From the NCBI GenBank assembly GCA_005879605.1, contig VBKE01000016.1, positions 1-57,866 of the forward strand: DNA of 57,866 nt. The letters run 5' to 3'. Position 1 is the first letter of the stretch, and each line of letters starts with the position of its first letter. A program made the position numbers and the translations under genes. Positions 8,753 through 17,511 of the stretch are shown in pieces. The notes beneath the pieces were generated by a model that did not search any database, was not told where the DNA came from, and saw nothing but the letters and a program-made list of their open reading frames with translations. Origin of the DNA: Deltaproteobacteria bacterium. Lineage in GTDB: Bacteria > Desulfobacterota > Binatia > UBA9968.

Positions 8753-9670
8753 CTAGTGGCCAAATTCCTCCGCCGCCGGCATGATTTTGCCTCGGTCCGC
8801 ATCCAGATGATACCAATTAATCTCTTCGTCACGTCGAAACCAGGTGAGCTGCCGTTTGGCCAACCGCCTGGTATCCCGTTTCATCAGCGACAACGCCTCC
8901 GGGAGCGACATCGCACCCTTAAGAACGAGCCCCATGTGACGGTAGCCGACGCTTTGCATGGGCTTGAGGTCGAGACCGTATCCGTTGGCGATGAGGCTGC
9001 TTACCTCATCGAGCAAACCGCCGTCGACCATTTGCTCGCAGCGCCGGTTGATTCGATCGTAGAGTTCCTCGCGCGACCGGTTCAAGCCGATTTTCAAGCT
9101 TGCAAATCGCTCATCGCTAAAGTCGTGTTCTCTTTGCCATTGGCTCATGGGCTTGCCGGTGGATTCAAAAACCTCCAACGCGCGCATGATTCGCTGCCGG
9201 TCGTGGGGATGGACCCGGGACGTCGCCGGCGGATCGACCTGTTGGAGCCGCTGGTAAAGAGAGCCAAGCCCGCGCTCTTTTATTTCCATTTGAAGCGCCT
9301 CCCGAACGTCCGGAGCTTGCGCCGGCCCGACAAACAATCCTTTGGTCAGCGCTTTGATGTAGAGACCCGTGCCACCGCAAACGATCGCTTTTCTACCCCG
9401 CCCCTCAATATCATCGATGCATTTCATCGCCAACCGCCGATACGTAGCGACGTTAAATTCTTCGTCGGGATCGACCACATCAATGAGATGGTGCGGGACG
9501 CGTTCTCGGTCCGCCGCGGATGGTTTTGCCGTGCCGATGTCCATGCGACGATAGACCTGTTGAGAGTCCGCGTTGATAATTTCGCCGCCGATTTCCTCGG
9601 CCAGCTCCAGGGCGATTTCGCTCTTTCCCACCGCCGTGGGCCCGAGAATGACAATAAGCTTGGGCTTCAT
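8753..9670 (-). CDS. miaA: tRNA dimethylallyltransferase
   Basis: Adds the dimethylallyl group to A37 of tRNAs reading UNN codons. Seen: P-loop GPTAVGKSE (about 9-17), DSQQVYRRMDIGTAKP (about 35-50), HHLIDVVDP, and GGTGLYIKAL with the later SVGYRH segment. Length 305 is normal. Its upstream neighbour is mutL, 48 bases away and in the same direction, the common mutL-miaA pairing. The 146-base gap to the COG0523 gene (8607-8752) is convergent; I saw no clear terminator there. Confidence 0.95.
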   Translation of the reverse strand: MKPKLIVILGPTAVGKSEIALELAEEIGGEIINADSQQVYRRMDIGTAKPSAADRERVPHHLIDVVDPDEEFNVATYRRLAMKCIDDIEGRGRKAIVCGGTGLYIKALTKGLFVGPAQAPDVREALQMEIKERGLGSLYQRLQQVDPPATSRVHPHDRQRIMRALEVFESTGKPMSQWQREHDFSDERFASLKIGLNRSREELYDRINRRCEQMVDGGLLDEVSSLIANGYGLDLKPMQSVGYRHMGLVLKGAMSLPEALSLMKRDTRRLAKRQLTWFRRDEEINWYHLDADRGKIMPAAEEFGH

Positions 9671-9718
9671 CGAAGATGGAAGAATGACGAATGTGAATTG
9701 AATGGCGTTCCGAAATGA

Positions 9719-11455
9719 TCAGACCCGCTTGAACATTCTTTCAAGTTCGTCGCGACTCAATGCGATCAGAACCGGACGGCCGTGTGGACATTGGGTGGCG
9801 AAATCCACGTGATCGAGATCCTGCAGCAGCGCGCGCATTTCGTTCATTTCCAATTGTCGATTCGCCCGGATGACGCTGTGGCAGGCGATCGTAGCAAGCC
9901 GCTCTTCCAGATGCTGGCGCAATTTCTCGGAGTTTTCGACCTCGGCGAGTTCCGCGACCATCTGGCGAACCACCGGCCGACAGTCCCCTTCCGGCAATAG
10001 CGCAGGAACCGCCGTTATCGCGTAAGCGCTGGCTCCGAAAGGTTCCACTAAAAAGCCCAGACGGTCCAACGTCGGCAACATTTTCTCGACCAGCATGAAT
10101 TCCCCGGCGGAGAGCTCGACCGTCTGAGGAATAAGCAAGCTCTGCTTCTGAACTTCGCCTGATGCCATTTGCGAGCACAACTTTTCGAACGCCACTCGCT
10201 CGTGAGCAGCGTGCTGATCAATAATAAACAAGCCCCGAGACGATGAGCACACCAGGTAACAACCAAGAACCTGACCAAGGACGTTCATCGACGAGAAGAA
10301 ACCTTCGCCCGGACATTCCGTCTGAAGCGGTATTGACTGTGCGTATTCGAAGGGAAACGGTGATGCTTGTCTTGCCGAATTTACCGAACTCCCGTAGGGA
10401 AGCGAAGCCTCCCTCGCGCCACCAACCCATGGCGCTTGCGGAAACGAAGGCCGTAGCCCCGGCTCCTTCGCCTCCACCTTCAGCGCCTGCCGAATCGCTC
10501 CCACGATCGCCTCGTGAACTTCGGATTGGCGGCGGAAGCGAACCTCGTATTTAGCTGGATGAACGTTGACATCCACGTCTTGATAGGGAACGTTCAGAAA
10601 CAGCACCACGGCCGGGTACTGCCCTCGCATCAACAAGGTTTCATAGCCCTGCAGCGCGGCGTGGGTGAGCACCTTGTCACGGACGTAGCGGCGATTGACG
10701 AATGTGATGACCTGCCGCGAATTGGGAAAAGATGTTGGAGCGGCGCTCAAGTAACCATGGATGGCCAGCGCTCCCTGCTCTGAAGCAAATGAAATCAATT
10801 CTTTGGCGATATCACGCCCCAAAACCTGCGACAGCCGGTCTTTAGCGTCGGCAACCGCCACGTAATCAGCGACGTTTCGCCCGTCGTGATAAAGACGAAA
10901 GTGAACCCTCGGAGAAGCTAAAGCCATTCGGTTGATCACATCACAGATGTGACTCAATTCGGTCGCGGGTGCCTTGAGAAATTTTTTGCGCGCCGGCACG
11001 TTGAAGAAGATTTCCCGAATCTCGACCGTGGTCCCTGGGGAAGATGCCGTGATAGAAGGTTCGTCTTTTTTGCCGCCTTGAACGCGCAGGCGATAGCCAG
11101 AATCGGATGACCGTTGACGGGAGATAATTTCCATTTTCGATACCGATCCGATGCTCGGCAACGCCTCGCCACGGAAACCCAAGGTGGCGATTCGAAACAG
11201 ATCGTCTTCGTTTTGGAGTTTGCTGGTGGAGTGTCTCTCCACCGCTAGCGCAAGATCTTCGGCCGCTATGCCCTCGCCGTTGTCGCTCACGCGGATCAGT
11301 GCCGTGCCGCTTTTCTCCACCCAAACGGAAATCTCCGTCGCCCTGGCATCCAGTGAGTTTTCGATCAGCTCTTTCACCACCGACGCGGGTCGCTCGACCA
11401 CTTCGCCGGCGGCAATGCGGCTCGCCACCTCTTCGGACAGAACTCTTATCTTCAT
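9719..11455 (-). CDS. mutL: DNA mismatch repair protein MutL (endonuclease type)
   Basis: GHKL ATPase that links mismatch recognition to strand removal. N-terminal ATPase motifs: KELIENSLDA (about 28-37), DNGEGIA, GFRGEALPSI. The C-terminal domain carries DQHAAHERVAFE, matching the DQHAx2Ex4E metal-binding nuclease motif, plus ACHSVIRAN and CPHGRP, the companion metal-site segments. So this MutL should nick DNA itself, as expected for organisms without MutH. The linker between domains (about 330-385) is short and low in conservation. Length 578. Starts at ATG 11455, divergent from the BFN gene. Confidence 0.95.
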   Translation of the reverse strand: MKIRVLSEEVASRIAAGEVVERPASVVKELIENSLDARATEISVWVEKSGTALIRVSDNGEGIAAEDLALAVERHSTSKLQNEDDLFRIATLGFRGEALPSIGSVSKMEIISRQRSSDSGYRLRVQGGKKDEPSITASSPGTTVEIREIFFNVPARKKFLKAPATELSHICDVINRMALASPRVHFRLYHDGRNVADYVAVADAKDRLSQVLGRDIAKELISFASEQGALAIHGYLSAAPTSFPNSRQVITFVNRRYVRDKVLTHAALQGYETLLMRGQYPAVVLFLNVPYQDVDVNVHPAKYEVRFRRQSEVHEAIVGAIRQALKVEAKEPGLRPSFPQAPWVGGAREASLPYGSSVNSARQASPFPFEYAQSIPLQTECPGEGFFSSMNVLGQVLGCYLVCSSSRGLFIIDQHAAHERVAFEKLCSQMASGEVQKQSLLIPQTVELSAGEFMLVEKMLPTLDRLGFLVEPFGASAYAITAVPALLPEGDCRPVVRQMVAELAEVENSEKLRQHLEERLATIACHSVIRANRQLEMNEMRALLQDLDHVDFATQCPHGRPVLIALSRDELERMFKRV

Positions 11456-11523
11456 AAGTCAAAAACGGTTGGTAAGTCAGATTAACTTACCGGCAAAGAT
11501 CGCGTCAAGATAAATATCGCGTG

Positions 11524-11552
11524 TTGACAAGCCTGACCGCGGACCATAATGT
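11524..11552 (+). promoter_or_regulatory. strong sigma70-type promoter for the DUF151 gene
   Basis: A perfect -35 TTGACA (11524-11529), 17-base spacer and -10 TAATGT (11547-11552) lie in the mutL/BFN divergent gap. Predicted start near 11559 gives a leader of about 85 bases before ATG 11644. Confidence 0.6.
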
Positions 11553-11643
11553 TCTTTCTCTGGCGCTCTGACGAGAGCGTAAGCCGATCCAGCCATCATA
11601 AGACGCGCGCGCAGCCGGCGTGAATACATTCGAGGAGGTCCCC

Positions 11644-12249
11644 ATGCGATGCACTTATTATTCCCTGTTGGTTTTCGCTTTAATCTTTGCGGTTTGTGGA
11701 CCTCTGTATGCTGCCCAGGAAGAGACCGTCGAAACGAAGATCAAGACTATGCTTTTTGACCCTACGACCGACGCGCCTGTCGTCGTCCTTGAGACTGTCG
11801 GCGACAAGAAGCTCGTTCCCATCTGGATAGATATTCCTGAGGCGAGAGCGATCGCGCTTGAACTTCAGCACGTACAGCCCCCCCGCCCCCTCACCCACGA
11901 TCTTATTCGCAACATCCTCCAGAACCTAGGCGCAACTTTGGAGCGCGTGACCATCACGGACATTCGAAACAGCACCTATTTCGCCGTTCTCCATCTCCGA
12001 CTCAAAGGGGAAGAGTTTCAGATCGACTCCCGGCCGAGCGATGCGATTGCCGTGGCTCTCCGGATGAAGGCGCCCATTTATGCCTCTGTACAGGTCTTAG
12101 CCAAATCCAAGCCGGCGCCGGCCCCTGACGAGCCCGCGGAGCAACTGCGGCAAAAATCGGGCGTTCAGTCCCAAAATCTGACCGGAGAACTCCTCGGTCT
12201 CATCGACATACAACTCCCAGAGTCAACGACAAACCTCTCCGAACCGTGA
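11644..12249 (+). CDS. exported bifunctional nuclease-domain (DUF151/BFN) protein
   Basis: The DUF151 fold (about residues 28-160) is seen in MLFDPTTDAPVVVLE, PIWIDIPEARAIALEL, RPLTHDLIRNIL and RPSDAIAVALR, all family hallmarks; plant BFN proteins of this family have RNase and DNase activity, whereas bacterial members are mostly uncharacterised. The start is ATG 11644, set by GAGGAGG seven bases upstream; an upstream GTG at 11620 is in frame but has no such site. The first 22 residues form a signal peptide (hydrophobic LLVFALIFAVCG, then LYA before AQEE), so this copy should be exported, which is unusual to my knowledge since many bacterial members are cytoplasmic. The C-terminal 45 residues are proline-rich and low in conservation. 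Confidence 0.85.
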   Translation: MRCTYYSLLVFALIFAVCGPLYAAQEETVETKIKTMLFDPTTDAPVVVLETVGDKKLVPIWIDIPEARAIALELQHVQPPRPLTHDLIRNILQNLGATLERVTITDIRNSTYFAVLHLRLKGEEFQIDSRPSDAIAVALRMKAPIYASVQVLAKSKPAPAPDEPAEQLRQKSGVQSQNLTGELLGLIDIQLPESTTNLSEP

Positions 12250-12306
12250 ACCCATTGAACGCTTTTCTGGAGCCATTTAGCGCAGTCGAATCACGCCGAA
12301 GTCAAT

Positions 12307-12347
12307 AAAAAAAGGGCAAGCCGTCCACCATGGTGATCGACTTGCCC
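12307..12347 (-). terminator. Rho-independent terminator of the UbiD-family gene
   Basis: Read on the minus strand: CTTGCCC's partner arms GGGCAAG (12341-12347) and CTTGCCC (12314-12320) pair, with a self-complementary CACCATGGTG in the loop adding an inner stem, followed at once by seven T (12307-12313). It lies 23 bases past the stop codon at 12370. On the plus strand no T-run follows the stem, so it serves the minus strand only. Confidence 0.85.
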
Positions 12348-12369
12348 TCCTACTGCCGGATTAGAACGC

Positions 12370-13809
12370 TTATTTCTTTCCGTTGCTAGCGAAAAGCTCC
12401 GCTCCCCACTTCTTCGCGGTCGCGTCCAGAACTTCTTTGCTGGATTCGGCGACGGGCGGAAACTCCTTCATCCATTCGTACGGCCGGGTGGCGTCCAGGA
12501 TGGCTCGCGAATTGAAGCCTTTCTTCGTCGGATGAATGACCGGATCAAGCGGCCCGCTCCAACACCGGCGAATGATGTCGATGTCTTCCGCAGGTTCGCA
12601 GCGGGTACCCATTGCCCAAATCACATCGTCCGTATTCGAAGGGTCGATATCGTCATCGACAACGACTACGAAGCGACCCAGATAAGCCCCGGCATGGCAC
12701 TGCGATGCGATGACCGCGGCCTGCTTCGCATGTCCTGGATAGCGCTGCTTGATAGAAACGATCAGCATCAAACGACTACCGCCCGAAACGTTCAGCCAAA
12801 CGCCTTTAACATCCGGCACGCCGGCCTTTTCCATCTCGTCCCAGATCAGAGCAGAACGGAGATAGGAGCGATACCAGCCGAGCTCTGCAGGCGGTCGGCC
12901 CGGAGGAGAGCCGAGGATAATGGGATCATTGCGGTGATAGAGCCGTTTAACTTTCACCCAGGGCTCGGCCCGTTCAGCACTGGCGTAATATCCCGTCCAC
13001 TCCCCAAAGGGACCTTCAACTCTCGGATTATCGAAATGAACGTCGCCTTCGACGACGATTTCCGCGTTTGCCGGAATCGGCAGACCGGAGTACTCGCCTT
13101 CGATCATTTCGAACGGTTCTCCTCGGATGCCGCCAATGAATTCATATTCCGGCACGCCATAAGGCACCTCGATACTGCCGGCCAGAAAAGTCAACGGATC
13201 GTGACCGAACGACATGGCGATCTTGAATGGCTGGCCGCTGGCGGCATATTTTTCTCTCTGGATGCGGCCGTGCTTGCCGGGCGAGATGTAAAATCCCACG
13301 GTGTCCTTGTCATGAATCATCACCCGATAAGTGCCGTAGTTCACCCAACCTTCATCCGGGTCGCGCGTAATATCGACACTACCGGTTCCGATGTACCTTC
13401 CACCGTCCTTATCGTGCCACAACGGAGTCGGAAACTTAAAAAGATCGACATCTCCGTCTTTGTAGACGTTCTCAAAAAGCGGGCTCTGTTTGACGAATTT
13501 CGCCGGGATGGGCTTAATCTTCTTATAATTTTCTTTCCAGATTCTGACGAAATCCATCTTCGTTTCACCGGCCGGAAGCCCCAGAGTGAGGGCCAAACGT
13601 TTCCTCGAAGCCAAAGAGTTCGACAAAACCCGGTAGCCCTTCGGGTAACCCTTGATCTCGTCAAATAACACCGCCGGGCCATCTTCTTTGTGATGGACGA
13701 GTTCTGTAATGGCGCCGATTTCAAGATTCCAGTCGCAATTTTTTAGGGTTTTTAATTCCCCCATTTCTTCGCTGATTTGGATCCAATCTCTGAGATCCTG
13801 GTATTCCAT
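12370..13809 (-). CDS. UbiD-family prenylated-FMN-dependent decarboxylase
   Basis: Reversible (de)carboxylase of aromatic or alpha,beta-unsaturated acids, needing prenyl-FMN made by a UbiX partner that is not in this window. 479 residues from ATG 13809, chosen because AGGAGG lies 4 bases upstream; the open frame extends 19 codons further to 13866 without a ribosome site. Seen: DLRDWIQ at the start, PAVLFDEIKGYPKGYRV, the central GTYRVMIHDKDTVGFYISP metal/cofactor region, PFGEWTGYY and VSGGSRLMLIVSIKQ. General UbiD family membership is firm; whether it is the ubiquinone/menaquinone enzyme or a catabolic phenolic or gallate-type decarboxylase cannot be told. Single-gene unit with its own terminator. 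Confidence 0.88.
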   Translation of the reverse strand: MEYQDLRDWIQISEEMGELKTLKNCDWNLEIGAITELVHHKEDGPAVLFDEIKGYPKGYRVLSNSLASRKRLALTLGLPAGETKMDFVRIWKENYKKIKPIPAKFVKQSPLFENVYKDGDVDLFKFPTPLWHDKDGGRYIGTGSVDITRDPDEGWVNYGTYRVMIHDKDTVGFYISPGKHGRIQREKYAASGQPFKIAMSFGHDPLTFLAGSIEVPYGVPEYEFIGGIRGEPFEMIEGEYSGLPIPANAEIVVEGDVHFDNPRVEGPFGEWTGYYASAERAEPWVKVKRLYHRNDPIILGSPPGRPPAELGWYRSYLRSALIWDEMEKAGVPDVKGVWLNVSGGSRLMLIVSIKQRYPGHAKQAAVIASQCHAGAYLGRFVVVVDDDIDPSNTDDVIWAMGTRCEPAEDIDIIRRCWSGPLDPVIHPTKKGFNSRAILDATRPYEWMKEFPPVAESSKEVLDATAKKWGAELFASNGKK

Positions 13810-13866
13810 CTTTCCTCCTGCTGTTAGGGACGAGCTTGCAAAGGCGGCATTACGCGTGAGTTCCAA

Positions 13867-14439
13867 ATGACCTTAGCGAAAATTTACCTTTGGGTCAAGA
13901 TAGCGGAACGCCAGTTATCATCGGTACTGCCAATTGAAAATGCCATACTCTCATGCTACCCCTTGAACGTGTCAGGCAAAATCAAAAGCCTCGAAGCACT
14001 AAAGGAGATCGCGGCCGCAGCGAGAAAAGACGGCAAAACAGTTGTCTTCACCAATGGCTGCTTCGATCTCCTCCACCGAGGACACGTACACATTTTGCGC
14101 GAGGCCAAAGCATGCGGCGATATTTTAATCGTCGGCGTCAACAGCGACCGCTCGGTTAAAATGATCAAGGGAGCTAACCGTCCGTTGCTTCCCGAACGAG
14201 ATCGGGTCGAGTTGATCGCGGCGATGGAGATGGTGGATTATGTCGTTTTGTTCGACGAGTCTGACCCTTACAAAATCATCGAGAGCTTAAAGCCCGACGT
14301 GTTGGCGAAAGGCGGAGATTGGAGCGTAGAAAAGATCATCGGTTCTGATATCGTGAAGAAACGCGGCGGTCGGGTAGCGGTTATCCCCTACCTTGCAGGC
14401 TTTTCAACAACCGAGATTATCGAAAGGATACGACGTTAA
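13867..14439 (+). CDS. rfaE2: D-glycero-beta-D-manno-heptose 1-phosphate adenylyltransferase
   Basis: Makes ADP-heptose from heptose-1-phosphate and ATP; it is the second half of HldE encoded separately. Seen: the nucleotidyltransferase motif [13 protein letters not shown] (HxGH), [22 protein letters not shown] and AKGGDW, ending in [12 protein letters not shown]. Conserved sequence starts near base 13975; the ATG at 13867 adds about 35 doubtful residues and has no ribosome site, so a GTG at 13969 may be the true start. The partner kinase rfaE1 lies at 18356-19339 and gmhB at 48226. rpmB follows after one base. Confidence 0.9.
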   Translation: MTLAKIYLWVKIAERQLSSVLPIENAILSCYPLNVSGKIKSLEALKEIAAAARKDGKTVVFTNGCFDLLHRGHVHILREAKACGDILIVGVNSDRSVKMIKGANRPLLPERDRVELIAAMEMVDYVVLFDESDPYKIIESLKPDVLAKGGDWSVEKIIGSDIVKKRGGRVAVIPYLAGFSTTEIIERIRR

Positions 14440-14440
14440 C

Positions 14441-14632
14441 ATGGCGAGAGTTTGCGCGATTTGCGGAAAAGGGCGATCCGTCGGCTATAACGTCAGCCAC
14501 GCGAACAATAAGACCAAACGGTCGTGGCGTCCCAACCTCAAAAGAGTTAGAGCGCAGTTTAACGGGCAAGTGAAACGCGCCCTAGTTTGCACGGACTGCA
14601 TTCATTCAGGCCGCGTTCAGAAGGTGGCGTGA
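14441..14632 (+). CDS. rpmB: 50S ribosomal protein L28
   Basis: 63-residue ribosomal protein of the large subunit. Starts at ATG 14441, one base after the rfaE2 stop, with GAAAGGA upstream inside rfaE2. Seen: [28 protein letters not shown] and the second Cys pair CTDC near the end. The two CxxC pairs make this the zinc-binding (C+) form of L28. A longer open frame upstream belongs to the end of rfaE2 in another frame. Confidence 0.96.
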   Translation: MARVCAICGKGRSVGYNVSHANNKTKRSWRPNLKRVRAQFNGQVKRALVCTDCIHSGRVQKVA

Positions 14633-14651
14633 TCGGCTTGCGCCGCAACGG

Positions 14652-16862
14652 TTACTGGAGTTCGCTTCTGTTCGCCTGCTCTCGATCGGTTTTGCCGCCG
14701 GTTCTTCCCCGAGCGCGCACGGCCTTGTACACTCCTTTAACTTTAGAGATATTCTCAAGCACCTTCTTGAGGTGCTCGGAATTCTTGATCATCACTTCGA
14801 ACGTGTTGAGCGCCTTATCTGAAGAAGTTCTAACCTGAGCCCGAGCGATATTGGCATCGGCGCTGGTAATCGCGGAACTAATGGCGGCCAGGAGGCCGGG
14901 CTGATCCACACACGTGACTTCGATTTTTACCGGGCGCGGGGGCTGACCGTTTTCTTCCCAGCTCACTTCGATCTTTCTGTGCGGGTCGCTCTCCAGGACC
15001 GTGGGGCAGCCGACGGTATGCACCGTGACTCCCCTTCCACGGGTGATGAATCCGATGATGCGTTCACCCGGGAGAGGATGGCAACAAAGCGCAAAGCGTA
15101 CCAGCACGTCGTCGACTCCCTTCACGCGGATACCCAGCCCGTGTTTTTGGCTCGACACCAGACGAAAAAGCGTTTCCAAGGATCCTTCGGCTTTCTTCGT
15201 ACCGGCCTCGAGCTTTTCCGGTGGGACCAATTTGGCCAAAACGTGACGAGTCGTAATGCGACCGTAACCCAAGGCTGCGAGAAGCGCTTCTTCGTCCTTC
15301 AAACCCAGCTCTTTCACGAGCCACTCGATCTTCCCCGCGTTCCGTAGAGTTCCGTAATCCAGCTGATAGCGATGCAGATCGCTGTCAAGAATTTCGCGTC
15401 CTAACGCGACGCTCCTTTCGAGCTGCTGGGATTTTAACCAGTTTCTAATTTTCGACTTAGCCCGCGGCGTTTTCACCCATTTGAGCCAATCACGGTTGGG
15501 GACTTGCTGTTGCGTGGTGATAATCTCCACCGTGTCTCCGCTCCTGAGGATATATTTGAGCGACACCAATTGGCCGTTGATGCGGGCGCCGGAGCAATGA
15601 TGTCCCACTTCGGAATGAATGCGATAGGCGAAATCGATAACCGTGGAGCCTTTGGGGAAATTCAAAAGATCTCCCTTGGGTGTAAAGACGTACAGTTCAG
15701 TCGAAAAGAGATCATCCTTTAGATTGTGAAGAAATTCTTGCGGGTCTTGAAGGTTCTCTTGCCATTCAAGCAACTGTCTAAGCCAGGCAAACCGCTGGAT
15801 GTCGCTCATCTGGAAATCTTCGCCCTCTTTGTAACGCCAGTGCGCCGCGATCCCCTCCTCCGCGATCCGGTGCATCTCATGAGTCCGGATCTGAATTTCG
15901 ACACGCTCACCGTAGGGACCGATCACGCTGGTATGAAGCGACTGGTACATGTTCGGTTTTGGCAAGGCGATATAATCCTTGAATCGTCCTGGAACGGGCC
16001 GCCATTGTGAATGGATAATCCCCAGGGCTTCGTAACATTCCCTCACCGCGTCCACCAAAATTCGGAATGCCACCAAATCGTAAATCTGATCGTAAAGGAG
16101 ATTTTGACTCTCCATTTTCTGGTAAATACTGTAAAAGTGTTTCGGCCTGCCCGTCACTTCGGCCTCGATCCCTTCGGTCTCGAGCTTCTTGGTGATAACG
16201 GAAATGACCTCCCCGATGTATTTTTCCCGGTCGCTCTTTTTCTTAGCGACGTTGCGCTTCAATTGATAGTAAATCTCGGGGTGGAGGTGTTTGAGCGCCA
16301 AGTCCTCCAACTCGCTTTTGATCCAGGCGATACCCAAGCGCTGGGACAGGGGTGCATAGATATCCAACGTTTCTTGTGCCGTGAGGATTTGTTTCTCCAA
16401 AGGCATGTGGCCCAGGGTCCGCATGTTATGCACGCGATCAGCGAGCTTGATCAGAATGACCCGCACGTCCTTGCCCATGGCCAACAACATCTTGCGAAAG
16501 TTCTCTGCCTGCTTCTCCTCGCGACTGCTGAAATTGGTTCGGCTGAGCTTGGTGACACCGTCCACAAGAGAGCCTATCTCGCGGCCGAAAATATTCTTCA
16601 GTTCATCCAAAGTGGTGAGCGTGTCCTCGACCGTGTCGTGCAGCAAGCCGCTCACGATGCTCGGCACATCCAGTTTCAGATCGGCAATGATATCGGCCAC
16701 CGCCGTCGGGTGAGTCAAATAAGGTTCTCCCGACAGCCGTTTTTGACCTTTATGAACCTTCGCGGAAAACTCGTATGCTTTGCGGATCAGGTCGACATTC
16801 GCGGCAGGATAATAGGATTGAACCTTTTCAACCAGATCGCTGATTTTGATTTCTTTGCTCAT
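14652..16862 (-). CDS. bifunctional (p)ppGpp synthetase/hydrolase (Rel/SpoT type)
   Basis: Controls the stringent response by making and breaking (p)ppGpp. 736 residues with all expected domains: HD hydrolase (about 25-180, LLHDTVEDT with the HDxxED metal site), synthetase (about 240-360, RFKDYIALPKPNMYQSLHT and VEIQIRTHEMH), TGS (about 400-460, VFTPKGDLLNFPKGSTVIDF), a helical/zinc-finger-like linker containing CCHPLPGERIIGF, and a C-terminal ACT domain (about 650-720). The RxKD form (RFKD) of the synthetase substrate motif is the type found in bifunctional enzymes. It is convergent with rpmB and lies downstream of gmk, but no rpoZ lies between them. Confidence 0.95.
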   Translation of the reverse strand: MSKEIKISDLVEKVQSYYPAANVDLIRKAYEFSAKVHKGQKRLSGEPYLTHPTAVADIIADLKLDVPSIVSGLLHDTVEDTLTTLDELKNIFGREIGSLVDGVTKLSRTNFSSREEKQAENFRKMLLAMGKDVRVILIKLADRVHNMRTLGHMPLEKQILTAQETLDIYAPLSQRLGIAWIKSELEDLALKHLHPEIYYQLKRNVAKKKSDREKYIGEVISVITKKLETEGIEAEVTGRPKHFYSIYQKMESQNLLYDQIYDLVAFRILVDAVRECYEALGIIHSQWRPVPGRFKDYIALPKPNMYQSLHTSVIGPYGERVEIQIRTHEMHRIAEEGIAAHWRYKEGEDFQMSDIQRFAWLRQLLEWQENLQDPQEFLHNLKDDLFSTELYVFTPKGDLLNFPKGSTVIDFAYRIHSEVGHHCSGARINGQLVSLKYILRSGDTVEIITTQQQVPNRDWLKWVKTPRAKSKIRNWLKSQQLERSVALGREILDSDLHRYQLDYGTLRNAGKIEWLVKELGLKDEEALLAALGYGRITTRHVLAKLVPPEKLEAGTKKAEGSLETLFRLVSSQKHGLGIRVKGVDDVLVRFALCCHPLPGERIIGFITRGRGVTVHTVGCPTVLESDPHRKIEVSWEENGQPPRPVKIEVTCVDQPGLLAAISSAITSADANIARAQVRTSSDKALNTFEVMIKNSEHLKKVLENISKVKGVYKAVRARGRTGGKTDREQANRSELQ

Positions 16863-16881
16863 GAATACTTTTCCTGCACTC

Positions 16882-17511
16882 TCAGCGCAACAGGTCGAAT
16901 CGCCATTCGGTTACATGGGAAGTTCTCGCCCGTTCGGCCTCAACAATCGATTTTAGGACCCCCATCGCCTTTTTCACCTCTCGATTGACCACATAATAAT
17001 CATACGCCAGAATCTCGCGAATTTCACCTCGGGCATTGGCCAGCCGTCGATGAATCGTTTCTTTCCCCTCGGTGGCTCTCAAGGCCAACCTGCGCTTCAA
17101 TTCGTGTAATGAAGGCGGCAATACAAATATCGAGACGGCTCCGCGATACGCTCGTTTGATCTTCTTAGCGCCCTGAACGTCAATGTCGAGAAGAATATCC
17201 CGTCCGCTCCTCACACACTGTTCCAACGGCCTGCGGGGTGTGCCATAGAAAAAATCGTGGACTTGTGCCCATTCCGCAAACTGCCCGCGGGCTTTCATGG
17301 CCTTGAATTGCCGACCTGTGATGAAGTAGTAGTCCCGGCCATGAACCTCGCCGTTTCGCCGCGCCCGAGTGGTGCACGAAACGGAAAGCTTGAGTCTGGG
17401 ATAAAGCGATCGCAAACCCGTAATGAGCGTCGTCTTACCCGCACCCGAGGGGGCGGAAATGATGAAGATAATGCCCTGCCGTTTACTAATCAGAGTGGGT
17501 TTTCCGATCAT
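16882..17511 (-). CDS. gmk: guanylate kinase
   Basis: Phosphorylates GMP to GDP. 209 residues with P-loop SAPSGAGKTTL (about 19-29), the GMP-binding SCTTRARRNGEVHGRDYYF segment (about 45-63) and DIDVQGAKKIKR (about 109-120). The start overlaps the yicC stop by four bases, the usual yicC-gmk pairing. The C-terminus follows the family to about residue 195. Confidence 0.96.
   Translation of the reverse strand: MIGKPTLISKRQGIIFIISAPSGAGKTTLITGLRSLYPRLKLSVSCTTRARRNGEVHGRDYYFITGRQFKAMKARGQFAEWAQVHDFFYGTPRRPLEQCVRSGRDILLDIDVQGAKKIKRAYRGAVSIFVLPPSLHELKRRLALRATEGKETIHRRLANARGEIREILAYDYYVVNREVKKAMGVLKSIVEAERARTSHVTEWRFDLLR

Noticed and set aside
8657..9718. 353-codon plus-strand open frame
   Set aside because: Antisense shadow of miaA; the miaA motifs on the other strand are unambiguous.
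12532..13668. 378-codon plus-strand open frame
   Set aside because: It is antisense to the UbiD-family gene, has no recognisable motifs and its composition mirrors the codon pattern of the real gene.
16011..16988. 325-codon plus-strand open frame
   Set aside because: Antisense to the Rel/SpoT gene and the end of gmk; no domain visible.
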